A stretch of DNA of 64,000 nt from Methylococcaceae bacterium (GCA_021647145.1 JAKIVF010000001.1:5794-69793), one strand, 5' to 3'; counted from the stretch's first letter, positions 8,161 through 15,693 are shown. Numbers and translations: made by a program. The notes: generated from the letters alone by a model not told the origin.

Positions 8161-9033
8161 ATGGCAACGACAACACCTAAACATTCATTTTTACAACCTG
8201 CAGTTTCTGTGCAAGATTCTTTGCTTATGACACTGTTTATTGCCGTAATTATTCATGTGGTAATTTTATTGAGTGTTAGATTTGCTGTTCCTCAACCCGA
8301 TAAGTTCAGCAAACAAATTGAAATAACTTTAGCAACGCTACCCTCAAAAAAAGCACCAAAAAAGGCCGATTTTCTTGCTCAGGATAACCAGATAGGTGGA
8401 GGTGTTGAAAAGAATAAGCCAGAGCCAACAAAACAAAAAATAGCAAGTCGGGGCGATAGTGAGATGAAACCACCAGATCAACGCCAATCTCAAGTAGAAA
8501 ATAAGCCTCAAGCAGAAAAAAAATTGATAACACAAATACAAGCTGAGCATAAAATTACAATTACGAATAAGGATTTGCCTCCTTCAGAGTTAGAGAAACC
8601 TAAGGTGACGGAAGAATCCTTGAGGCGACAAATAGCTGAATTAGGTGAGCAATTGAGGAATAGTAAAAAAAGTTCAGAGAAAACTAGAATCAAGTTTGTG
8701 AACTCTGTAAGTACTCATAAGTCTATTACAGCTCAATATATAAAAGATTGGAAGGCTAAGGTTGAACGAGTTGCAAGTCTTAATTATCCCGAAGTTGCAA
8801 GAGAGTTTGAGGGGAGCTTGATGATGGACGTTGGTATAAACCGTGATGGAACTATTTATAGTATACGAATTACTAAATCATCAGGGAGAAAAGCACTTGA
8901 TGATGCAGCAAAACGTATTGTAAGACTTAGTGCTCCTTTTCCCGTTTTACCTGCACAATTATTAGAGGAATTAGATGTTCTAGCGATACATAGGGTATGG
9001 AATTTTAAAGACCAAAGTGCTGTGGTTAGATAA
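8161..9033 (+). CDS. TonB-type energy-transducing protein
   Basis: Periplasm-spanning protein that would couple the inner-membrane proton gradient to outer-membrane transporters. From the ATG at 8161 it has 290 residues. There is one membrane anchor (about 20-42), then a charged Pro/Lys/Gln-rich linker with a predicted coiled stretch (to about 190). The C-terminal TonB/TolA-like fold follows, with NYPEVARE, GSLMMDVGINRDG, ALDDAAKRIVRLSAPFPVLP and a terminal VWNF. It stands between gshB and yqgE, as in many gammaproteobacteria (the tonB3-type position of Pseudomonas). No exbB or exbD gene is adjacent. Confidence 0.85.
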   Translation: MATTTPKHSFLQPAVSVQDSLLMTLFIAVIIHVVILLSVRFAVPQPDKFSKQIEITLATLPSKKAPKKADFLAQDNQIGGGVEKNKPEPTKQKIASRGDSEMKPPDQRQSQVENKPQAEKKLITQIQAEHKITITNKDLPPSELEKPKVTEESLRRQIAELGEQLRNSKKSSEKTRIKFVNSVSTHKSITAQYIKDWKAKVERVASLNYPEVAREFEGSLMMDVGINRDGTIYSIRITKSSGRKALDDAAKRIVRLSAPFPVLPAQLLEELDVLAIHRVWNFKDQSAVVR

Positions 9034-9048
9034 TAGATAAGGGTATTT

Positions 9049-9615
9049 ATGGCTAGTATAAATTATTTAAGTGATCAATTTTTAGTGGCTATGCCTAATC
9101 TTACTGATTCTCAGTTTTCTCATACAGTCAGTTATTTATGTCAACATAATGAGGAAGGAGCTTTAGCTATTGTTATTAATCGACCAGCAGAGATGAGGTT
9201 AGGTGATATTTTTGACCAAATGAATATAACGACAACCTCTGAGAATATAAGGAATTCGCCTGTTTTTTCCGGAGGTCCAGTTCAGCTTGAAAGAGGATTT
9301 ATTATTCATAGTAAAATTGATGGAACTTGGGATTCATCTATTTCAATTTCAGAGTCAACGTGCTTAACAAGTTCTCGTGATATTTTGGAAGCTATTGCTG
9401 AAGATAAAGGTCCTGATAAATTTCTGGTAGCTTTAGGCTATTCTGGCTGGGGTGCAGGTCAATTAGAACAAGAAATTATTAATAATGCTTGGTTGAATGC
9501 GCCTTATGAAGAAAATGTTTTGTACGAAACTCCTGTGAGTCAGCGTTGGTTAACGGCAGCGAATCAAATAGGTGTTAATATTACACAATTAACCGCTCCT
9601 GCTGGGCATGGGTAA
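9049..9615 (+). CDS. yqgE: YqgE/AlgH family protein (DUF179)
   Basis: A 188-residue member of the widespread UPF0301/DUF179 family. Its biochemical role is unsettled; some homologues were called AlgH, a proposed transcriptional regulator. Family features are FLVAMPNLTDSQFSHTV near 12-28, GALAIVINRP near 43-52, GGPVQLERGFIIHS near 80-93 and ALGYSGWGAGQLEQE near 127-141. An AAGGG Shine-Dalgarno precedes the ATG. It overlaps ruvX by 8 bases, so the two are probably translated together. Confidence 0.93.
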   Translation: MASINYLSDQFLVAMPNLTDSQFSHTVSYLCQHNEEGALAIVINRPAEMRLGDIFDQMNITTTSENIRNSPVFSGGPVQLERGFIIHSKIDGTWDSSISISESTCLTSSRDILEAIAEDKGPDKFLVALGYSGWGAGQLEQEIINNAWLNAPYEENVLYETPVSQRWLTAANQIGVNITQLTAPAGHG

Positions 9616-10066
9616 TATAGACCCACTAGCTAGTCAAATAAATTCTGATATCTATTTGGGGTTTGATTTTGGAAATAAAAAAATAGGGGTCGCTGTGGGG
9701 CAAATTACAACAGCTATTGCAAGCCCTTTAAAAACCATTCGGTCTATTAAGCAGCAGCCAGATTGGACGCTCATTTCCCAGCTAATCCATGAATGGTGTC
9801 CTGTTGGTTTGGTCGTTGGCATTTCTAGGCAAGCGGATGGGTCAGATAATCCGATTACACCTAGAATGTTAAAATTCTGTAGACAACTGGAAGGTCGTTT
9901 TAACCTCCCTGTGTATCAAATAGACGAAGCATTCTCTACCTTTGAAGCAAAGCAAATGCTATTTGATGATCTTCATGTTAATGCAAAGAAATTATGGGAT
10001 GTACAAGATCAATTAGCTGCCCAGCTAATATTGCGGAGTTGGTTAAATATAAAAAATAAAGACTAA
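9608..10066 (+). CDS. ruvX: RuvX/YqgF Holliday-junction resolvase family protein
   Basis: RNase H-fold nuclease family, proposed to act on Holliday junctions or in 16S rRNA maturation. The product is 152 residues. Visible are YLGFDFGNKKIGVAVG near 16-31 (catalytic Asp20), VGISRQADGSDNP near 75-87, VYQIDEAFST near 115-124 and DQLAAQLIL near 136-144. These give the expected acidic triad. It starts inside yqgE and ends the gshB-led cluster; a palindromic repeat element lies 33 bases downstream. Confidence 0.94.
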   Translation: MGNIDPLASQINSDIYLGFDFGNKKIGVAVGQITTAIASPLKTIRSIKQQPDWTLISQLIHEWCPVGLVVGISRQADGSDNPITPRMLKFCRQLEGRFNLPVYQIDEAFSTFEAKQMLFDDLHVNAKKLWDVQDQLAAQLILRSWLNIKNKD

Positions 10067-10099
10067 TTTTTTAACTTGCTCCAATAAGAAGTTATATAA

Positions 10100-10255
10100 G
10101 GAACGTTCATGAAATAACTTGAATCTTCTGGCTTGTCTTTTGCCCCTGCCCAAACGATCTCAAGAGGCGCATAGCTGCTCCACGCTACGAATGAGATCGT
10201 TTGGGCAGAAACAAAAATCCTGTGTCCTAATTGTTCAAGTTATTCCGCACGTTCC
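10100..10255. mobile_element. 156-bp palindromic MITE-like element
   Basis: The ends form an imperfect terminal inverted repeat: GGAACGT then AATAACTTGAA at the left, and the complement at the right (10233-10255). An inner perfect 15-bp repeat has arms at 10147-10161 (TGCCCAAACGATCTC) and 10193-10207. The two half-elements, 62-63 bases each, pair over most of their length around a 31-base centre. The element is flanked on both sides by TAA (10097-10099 and 10256-10258), which fits a 3-bp target duplication. No coding capacity is convincing. It sits just past ruvX and is visibly more GC-rich inside than its surroundings. The family is unknown to me; no second copy is seen in the window. Confidence 0.7.
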
Positions 10256-10347
10256 TAAGAAAATCCTCGTGAAAAACTCAAGTACAAATGAAGTGATTTG
10301 AAATTTCAAATAATGCCATGTGAACTTAGCTTTTTTGTTCAATGGTT

Positions 10348-10641
10348 TTAGTTGTTTGACTTTAAAGCAAAATCTTGGTCAATTGCACTTTTATATTGCA
10401 AGTCATCAATAACAACCACGCCGCGTAATAAGTCTTTGTTAGAAATATTCCGAATTAAAAGGTCGGCCTTACGGACACATAAATTAATGTGACTAAAGGT
10501 TTTTTGCGATAAGGATTCTGTTTCAAAATTTTCTTGTTTAACGGCCAAGACGGCATTATCAGTAAAGATAACGGTGTCGCCTGACTGGGTTTCGTTTAAA
10601 AAAGTTGATGGAATTGGAAAGTTATCAACAATATGTAACAT
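10348..10641 (-). CDS. TusB/DsrH-like sulfur-relay protein, solitary
   Basis: A 97-residue protein with the DsrH/TusB pattern: N-terminal MLHIVDN, GDTVIFTDNAVLAV near 22-35, and GVVVIDDLQYKSAI near the end. In TusBCD or DsrEFH complexes this subunit helps pass sulfur from TusA to a downstream acceptor. The upstream ATG at 10653 is less likely, because a GAGG Shine-Dalgarno lies 6 bases before 10641. The usual partner genes (tusC, tusD, tusE) are not adjacent. The assignment rests on pattern and length, so DsrH-like is safer than a functional name. Confidence 0.65.
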   Translation of the reverse strand: MLHIVDNFPIPSTFLNETQSGDTVIFTDNAVLAVKQENFETESLSQKTFSHINLCVRKADLLIRNISNKDLLRGVVVIDDLQYKSAIDQDFALKSNN

Positions 10642-10653
10642 TATACGCCTCAT

Positions 10654-10934
10654 TTATTTAATAATATACATTATATAATTGCCTTAACCGTATGAAATTA
10701 TATGTTTATTATAATAGTACAAAATTAATAATTCGGCTAATTTTTTATAAACATTTTTTATACGTGATATTAAAGAGTAGGTTAGTAGGAGGTAAATTAC
10801 TGCGGGCAAGTTCAAAAGGTTTAAATATTACTTAAGAAAAATGACATGTCTATTACATTTTTATTTAATATAAAGAAATAATCTATGCATTATACGTCTA
10901 TAGTTAACTAAAACAGTCTCTGCTATAGTTGTTC
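10654..10934. other. AT-rich divergent gap
   Basis: Region between the TusB-like gene (minus) and the 52-residue peptide (plus). It is very AT-rich and should contain the promoter of the TusB-like gene. A Shine-Dalgarno-like AGGAGG near 10788 has no start codon at useful distance. I see no RNA gene or repeat. Confidence 0.4.
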
Positions 10935-10962
10935 TTGTCAATAACGACTTTAAATTTATAAT
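10935..10962 (+). promoter_or_regulatory. sigma70-type promoter of the small membrane peptide
   Basis: TTGTCA at 10935-10940 and a consensus TATAAT at 10957-10962, separated by 16 bases. Transcription should begin around 10968-10970, only a few bases before the ATG at 10974. The message would then be nearly leaderless, with the AGGG that looks like a Shine-Dalgarno outside or at the very edge of the RNA. Confidence 0.55.
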
Positions 10963-10973
10963 AGGGTTTTACA

Positions 10974-11132
10974 ATGAGCGATTTATATAAAGATATTTTA
11001 ACTGGAGCAATGTTTGTATTTGGTTTATTTGGTTTTATTTCAGGTGAGTTCATCATCTCGTCTACTTTATTTGCTACTGCTGCAATAGCTAGCAATATTA
11101 ATATAAATAGAAAGATGGCGAAGGATGTGTGA
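10974..11132 (+). CDS. 52-residue small membrane peptide
   Basis: Short frame starting MSDLYKDILTGAMFVFGLFG. A hydrophobic stretch (about 9-24) is followed by a second mildly hydrophobic helix (about 27-40) and a basic end (NINRKMAKDV). It is too small for family recognition by eye. Support comes from the consensus promoter directly in front, a membrane-protein-like composition and a hairpin 50 bases after the stop. There is no recognised partner; the minus-strand frame over the same bases has no promoter or Shine-Dalgarno. It could also be a toxin-like or regulatory peptide, but nothing shows that. Confidence 0.5.
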   Translation: MSDLYKDILTGAMFVFGLFGFISGEFIISSTLFATAAIASNININRKMAKDV

Positions 11133-11182
11133 TTGTCATGAATATGACTAGTAGATATTTTTCGAAGGTTACATGATAAATT

Positions 11183-11201
11183 CTAAGGCATTTTGCCTTA
11201 G
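11183..11201. terminator. weak hairpin after the small peptide
   Basis: 8-bp perfect stem CTAAGGCA/TGCCTTAG with a 3-T loop. No strong T-run follows. It lies between the peptide gene and the 3' end of gpsA, so it may serve both as a modest terminator. Confidence 0.4.
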
Positions 11202-11282
11202 AGCTCTATCATCTTAATAATAAATAATATTATAGGTGATGATTGAGTCCTGTCTAAGATGTTTTTTTAAAAGCCATGGAAA

Positions 11283-12281
11283 TTAAATTTCTGCTTTTTG
11301 ATCGCGGTCTAAGAGGTTTTGAACGGCAGTGCGAGGGTTTAGATTTTCATATAAAACTTTATAGGTTTGTTCAGTAATAGGCATGTCAATTCTATGTTTT
11401 AAAGACAGTAAATAAGTTTCCCGAGCAGCTGATAGCCCTTCAATTTCTTGCCCTATTGTTTCAATCGTATTTTCCTTGTTTTCCCCTTTTCCTAAAGCTA
11501 ATCCGAACCTACGGTTTCTCGACTGATTGTCTGTACAGGTTAAAATTAGATCGCCTAATCCTGCAAGTCCCATAAATGTATTGGGTTGCCCCCCTAGTTT
11601 GATGCCGAGACGAATGATTTCCTGGAGTCCTCGAGTGATAAGAGCGGCTCTAGTATTTGCACCAAACCCAAGTCCATCAGCAATTCCAGCAGCGATAGCA
11701 AGTACATTTTTAATCGCGCCTCCTACTTGAACTCCAATGATGTCCTGGCTTGTATAAGTTCTAAAACACTGGTTATGTAGTAGATTGGCTAGTTGGCGAG
11801 AAAAATCAGGTGTTTTTGAGGCTATTGTAATGGCAGTAGGTAATCCCCTGGCAACTTCTTCTGCAAAAGTAGGTCCAGATAAAATCGCAGTATGAATTTG
11901 TTTAGAAAGCTCTTGCTCTATGACTTGGCTTAAGAGTAAGCCATCATCAGTGTTAAATCCTTTTGTGGCCCAAGCAATTTTTGTTTTATGGTTTAAGAAA
12001 GGCTTTAGCTTTATTAGTGTACTTTTAAATGCATGGCTAGGAATTGAAAGCAGAATAATGTTGCTAAAATTAACAGCTGTTTCTAAATTGTCGGTTACGG
12101 ATAGTGTTGTTGGAAAAGAGAGGCCTGGTAAATAATGATTGTTTTTTTTGTCTTTAGATAAGCAGGCAATATGGGAAGGGCTATGGCCCCATAACATAGT
12201 TTGGCAGCCATTTCTGGCTGCTTGAATTGCAAGAGCTGTTCCCCATGAGCCAGCACCAAGGATGCTGATAGTGGATGGCAT
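11283..12281 (-). CDS. gpsA: glycerol-3-phosphate dehydrogenase [NAD(P)+]
   Basis: Reduces dihydroxyacetone phosphate to sn-glycerol 3-phosphate for phospholipid synthesis; cytoplasmic. The 332 residues begin with the Rossmann loop ILGAGSWGTALA near 6-17. The substrate-binding part carries LSGPTFAEEVARGLPTA near 137-153 and the catalytic-lysine region GGAIKNVLAIAAGIADG near 187-203. The C-terminal GRDLI-type motif is GLGDLILTC near 241-249. It is the last gene of a yibN-secB-gpsA unit; secB ends 5 bases upstream. Confidence 0.97.
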   Translation of the reverse strand: MPSTISILGAGSWGTALAIQAARNGCQTMLWGHSPSHIACLSKDKKNNHYLPGLSFPTTLSVTDNLETAVNFSNIILLSIPSHAFKSTLIKLKPFLNHKTKIAWATKGFNTDDGLLLSQVIEQELSKQIHTAILSGPTFAEEVARGLPTAITIASKTPDFSRQLANLLHNQCFRTYTSQDIIGVQVGGAIKNVLAIAAGIADGLGFGANTRAALITRGLQEIIRLGIKLGGQPNTFMGLAGLGDLILTCTDNQSRNRRFGLALGKGENKENTIETIGQEIEGLSAARETYLLSLKHRIDMPITEQTYKVLYENLNPRTAVQNLLDRDQKAEI

Positions 12282-12286
12282 CGAGG

Positions 12287-12745
12287 TTAATTAACAGTGT
12301 TAGAGCCTGGCGTTTGTTGTAAATGCTGAGAATATAAAGCATCAAAATTAACTGGTGCTAGAAGTAATTGTGGAAATCCTCCCTTTGCAACAAGGTCGGA
12401 TACAACTTCTCTAGCATAAGGAAATAGGATGTTGGGGCAAAAACTACCTAGCATTGGACCCATTTCTTGTTCTGAAAAATTTGAAAGAGAAAATATTCCT
12501 GACTGAGTCACTTCAACTAGATAAGCAGTTGTGTCCGCACACTTTACCGTAACGGTTACTGATAAGGATACTTCAAATAATTTATTTTCTAAAGTCTCAA
12601 CGTTAGTACCTAGGTTGAAATCTACAGTAGGTTCCCATTTTTCTGTATATATTTTTGGAGAGCTCGGAGATTCAAAAGAGATGTCTTTGGTGTAAATTTT
12701 TTGAATAGCGAATTGTTTTTCTTCAGTTGCGTTTTCTTCGGCCAT
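12287..12745 (-). CDS. secB: protein-export chaperone SecB
   Basis: Tetrameric cytosolic chaperone that keeps preproteins unfolded and hands them to SecA. The 152-residue length is normal. Recognisable are FAIQKIYTKDISFESP near 12-27, the acidic N-terminus, MGPMLGSFCPNILFPYARE near 96-114 and FPQLLLAPVNFDALY near 123-137. The neighbours match the E. coli and Pseudomonas order yibN-(grxC)-secB-gpsA, but grxC is absent: 137 non-coding bases lie where it would be expected. Confidence 0.97.
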   Translation of the reverse strand: MAEENATEEKQFAIQKIYTKDISFESPSSPKIYTEKWEPTVDFNLGTNVETLENKLFEVSLSVTVTVKCADTTAYLVEVTQSGIFSLSNFSEQEMGPMLGSFCPNILFPYAREVVSDLVAKGGFPQLLLAPVNFDALYSQHLQQTPGSNTVN

Positions 12746-12882
12746 AATTTTCTATGATTGATAAGGTGTTAGGGTTGGAGTTTATAGCAATCTATTAAGA
12801 ATAAAGATTAAAGTAGGGCTTGGTATATTGGAACCTTAATATGAATTAAATTATTGCTGTCTTTGTGAAAAACTTAGTTTAA

Positions 12883-13323
12883 TTAATCTTTGTTTTTACT
12901 GGTATTTTTTATCGGTAACTTGCTGTCTTCCCAAGACTGCATGCCTCCAGTAATATTATAAACATTTTCAAAGTTTTCTTTTGTTAATGTTTTACAGGCG
13001 GCAATTGAGCGTGTCCCTGTTTGACAAACAATAATAACAGTTTGTTTTTTGTACTGCTCTATTTTGTTAACTGTTTCTGAAAATTTGTTGAGCGGTAAAT
13101 TAAGTGAATTTTCAATATGCCCTTTTATATATTCATGTGGGTCACGTACATCAACAATAATAGAATCAGTATTATTCATTTTTGCCACAGCAAGCATTGG
13201 CGATAGACCTTCAAATTTATTGAAGCTACTTTCTATTAATTCTTGAAGTAATAAATAAAGAACAACAATAAGTGCTAAAGAAAGCAAGTAGTGGTTGGAA
13301 ATAAATTCTATATATTGATCCAT
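12883..13323 (-). CDS. membrane-anchored rhodanese-domain protein (YibN-like)
   Basis: 146 residues: a membrane helix (about 12-28), then one rhodanese domain (about 38-138) with the substrate loop CQTGTRS, active-site Cys100. Rhodaneses carry sulfane sulfur on this Cys; the physiological acceptor here is unknown. VDVRDPHEY near 58-66 and the closing GGMQSWEDSKLP are typical. It precedes secB on the same strand, as in E. coli yibN. A candidate persulfide-sensing ArsR regulator gene lies 246 bases upstream on the same strand. Confidence 0.9.
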   Translation of the reverse strand: MDQYIEFISNHYLLSLALIVVLYLLLQELIESSFNKFEGLSPMLAVAKMNNTDSIIVDVRDPHEYIKGHIENSLNLPLNKFSETVNKIEQYKKQTVIIVCQTGTRSIAACKTLTKENFENVYNITGGMQSWEDSKLPIKNTSKNKD

Positions 13324-13569
13324 TAGTTAAGTTTCTATAGAGAGTTAAATTATACTGAGTAAGACGGGTGGCTTCTAAATTGCGTGATTTTATAACATCT
13401 GAAAGAAATTTGCACAAAGTATCTTATTTTTGTAAAGTTTATTTGCTTATGTTTTTCAGTTATTTTAATATTTTTAAGCAATAAAAAATACTTTAACTCT
13501 ATGAATTAAAAACGTTTACTTGATTAGAAAAGTTGTATTATTATTTAGATAGCGGGGGGGAATATCTAA

Positions 13570-13884
13570 TTAACAATTTGTGCAAAAAACTTCTCTCATC
13601 ATGCGTATAAGTTGTAGCATGCGATCATCGTCGATAAAATAATAAACTCGATTAGCTTCTTTTTTATGCCCGAGAATATCTTTTTCTCTTAAAATAGCTA
13701 AGTGTTGAGATATATTGCTTTGGCTAGTGCCAACTTGTTCAACGATATCTTGTACGCTGATGGACTCAGTGCCTAGTACGCATAGTATTTTTAAGCGCAA
13801 AGGATGTGACATTGCTTTTAAGCAACGCGCAGCGCGATTGATGTCTGCATCATTATAGTGTTCCATCTCACTGCTGTTTGCCAT
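13570..13884 (-). CDS. ArsR-family regulator, resembles persulfide sensors
   Basis: Winged-helix repressor of 104 residues from the ATG at 13884, which has an AAGG upstream; the ATG at 13947 adds 21 residues without a Shine-Dalgarno. The core LKAMSHPLRLKILCVL (22-37) and the recognition helix TSQSNISQHLAILRE (53-67) are clear. The metal box of ArsR (ELCVCDL) is missing. A Cys at 35 in ILC and Cys101 in VFCTNC near the end match the positions of the two redox Cys in SqrR/BigR/YgaV proteins, which sense reactive sulfur. It diverges from gpmI and lies upstream of a rhodanese gene. The sulfur-sensing role is inferred from those two residues. Confidence 0.82.
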   Translation of the reverse strand: MANSSEMEHYNDADINRAARCLKAMSHPLRLKILCVLGTESISVQDIVEQVGTSQSNISQHLAILREKDILGHKKEANRVYYFIDDDRMLQLIRMMREVFCTNC

Positions 13885-13985
13885 TTGTATTAAACCTTTT
13901 TGATTGAAGTTTAGTAATGATCGAATAATCCAGTTTAGAGTATTCATTGATTCTAATATACCATAAATTATAAAAATAGTAGAGT

Positions 13986-14022
13986 AATTGTCAAAATTCA
14001 GCCCTTTATGTGTGAGACAATT
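13986..14022. promoter_or_regulatory. candidate operator between arsR and gpmI
   Basis: 7-bp inverted repeat AATTGTC (13986-13992) and GACAATT (14016-14022), centres 30 bases (about three helical turns) apart, in the 205-base divergent region. ArsR-family repressors usually bind dyads near their own promoter, so this is a candidate site. The arms are short and AT-rich, so chance is possible. Confidence 0.3.
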
Positions 14023-14089
14023 GCTAAATTTTTATCAGAAGACTATTTATAAATTATTATTTATTGATAGATAATGGAGAGTATCAGTT

Positions 14090-15625
14090 ATGTTGAGTCG
14101 ACCAAAACCATTGGTTTTATTAATATTGGATGGGTTCGGGTATAGTGAAGACAAGAGTAATAATGCAATTTATATGGCAAAAACACCATGCTGGGATCAT
14201 TTACAAAAAAATAACCCTACAACTTTGCTGGATTGTGCAGGAGATTCTGTTGGATTGCCTGATGGTCAAATGGGTAACTCAGAAGTTGGTCATTTACATA
14301 TAGGTAGTGGTCGGTTAATTCGTCAAGAATTATCTAAAGTTAGTGAAGCAATTAATAAGGGTAGCTTTTTCTCTAATGAAGCGTTATGTAAGGCAGTAGA
14401 TACTGCTATAGAAAAAAATAAAGCATTGCATATTATGGGGTTGCTTTCAGCCGGAGGTGTTCATAGTCATGAATTACACATTGCTGCGATGATTGAGCTT
14501 GCTGTTAAACGTGGTTTAAAAAGGGTTTATTTGCATGCCTTTTTAGATGGGCGAGATGTGCCACCTAAAAGCGCAATGGAATCAATTAAATTAATGGAGG
14601 CAAAGTTTGCAGAGCTGGGTGCGGGGCAAATTGCTTCTATTACAGGCCGGTTTTATGCTATGGATAGAGATAGTCGCTGGGAGAGAGTACAGAGTGCTCA
14701 TCAATTAATTGCTAAAGGCGAAGCTGAGCATCATGTTAATTCTGCTGAACAAGGGTTAGAAGAATCTTATGCTAGAGATGAGACAGACGAGTTTGTTTTG
14801 CCAACAAGTGTACTAAATGAAAATGGGCAAGTCATTGTTTTAGATCCAGAAGACTCAGTAGTTTTTATGAATTTTAGGGCTGACAGAGCAAGAGAGATTT
14901 CTCGGGCATTAACAGAAGTTGATTTTAATGAATTTGAGCGTGGTTGCGAACCTCACCGGGGCTGCTATGTTACGTTGACTCAATACCATCAAGATTTTGA
15001 TTATCAAGTTGCATTTCCTCCTGTTGATGTAAAAAATGGTTTAGGTGAGGTGTTAGCAGACTCAGGATTGAAACAACTTCGTTTGGCTGAAACAGAAAAA
15101 TATGCCCATGTGACCTTCTTTTTTAATGGTGGTAGAGATGAGCCTTTTGAAAATGAAGATCGAATTCTAGTTCCTTCACCAAAAGTCAAAACCTATGATA
15201 TGCAGCCTGAAATGAGTGCTGCTGAAGTAACGGATCATATGGTAGAGGCGATTAAAGGCGGAAAATATGATGTGATTATTTGTAACTATGCTAATTGCGA
15301 TATGGTTGGTCATACTGGTGTTTTTGAGGCTGCGATAGTTGCTGTAGAAACAATTGATCAATCATTGCGGAAGATAGTTGAAGCGCTAGAGAGTGTTAGT
15401 GGGCAACTGTTAATCACAGCAGATCATGGTAATATTGAGAAAATGGTTGGTGAAGGGACTGGTCAGCCACACACTGCACATACAACGAACCTTGTGCCTT
15501 TAGTCTATGTTGGTGGCGAAAAGCCATTATCTGAAGGTGGTTGTTTGTCTGATTTGGCACCCACTATGCTTAATATTTTGGGCGTTACTCAACCAGCAGA
15601 AATGACGGGACGATCTCTAATTTAG
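14090..15625 (+). CDS. gpmI: 2,3-bisphosphoglycerate-independent phosphoglycerate mutase
   Basis: Mn-dependent interconversion of 3- and 2-phosphoglycerate in central carbon metabolism. The 511-residue length is typical. The phosphatase-like metal site begins with LLILDGFG (D14). The phosphoserine nucleophile is S64 in GQMGNSEVGH, followed by the binding motif GGVHSHELH near 123-131 and DGRDVPPKSA near 152-161. The C-terminal metal ligands are in NYANCDMVGHTG and ITADHGN. A GGAG Shine-Dalgarno lies 9 bases before the ATG. It starts the gpmI-envC-ctpA order shared with E. coli and Pseudomonas. Confidence 0.97.
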   Translation: MLSRPKPLVLLILDGFGYSEDKSNNAIYMAKTPCWDHLQKNNPTTLLDCAGDSVGLPDGQMGNSEVGHLHIGSGRLIRQELSKVSEAINKGSFFSNEALCKAVDTAIEKNKALHIMGLLSAGGVHSHELHIAAMIELAVKRGLKRVYLHAFLDGRDVPPKSAMESIKLMEAKFAELGAGQIASITGRFYAMDRDSRWERVQSAHQLIAKGEAEHHVNSAEQGLEESYARDETDEFVLPTSVLNENGQVIVLDPEDSVVFMNFRADRAREISRALTEVDFNEFERGCEPHRGCYVTLTQYHQDFDYQVAFPPVDVKNGLGEVLADSGLKQLRLAETEKYAHVTFFFNGGRDEPFENEDRILVPSPKVKTYDMQPEMSAAEVTDHMVEAIKGGKYDVIICNYANCDMVGHTGVFEAAIVAVETIDQSLRKIVEALESVSGQLLITADHGNIEKMVGEGTGQPHTAHTTNLVPLVYVGGEKPLSEGGCLSDLAPTMLNILGVTQPAEMTGRSLI

Positions 15626-15658
15626 TCGTTGATGCATTTCCATTGTGTAGCTAAAGAT

Positions 15659-15693
15659 TTTCTATCAATAAATGTTTAATTTATTGATAGAAA
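15659..15693. other. 14-bp perfect hairpin between gpmI and envC
   Basis: Arms 15659-15672 (TTTCTATCAATAAA) and 15680-15693 with a 7-nt loop. No T-run follows, so it is not a plain terminator. It may be an RNA-processing or stabilising hairpin between co-transcribed genes, or a weak attenuator. The half-sequence TTTATTGATAG also appears in the gpmI leader at 14060-14070. Confidence 0.5.

Noticed and set aside
10119..10301. 60-codon reading frame across the palindromic element
   Set aside because: It runs through both arms of the inverted repeat and out of the element, lacks a ribosome site, and has no protein-like composition.
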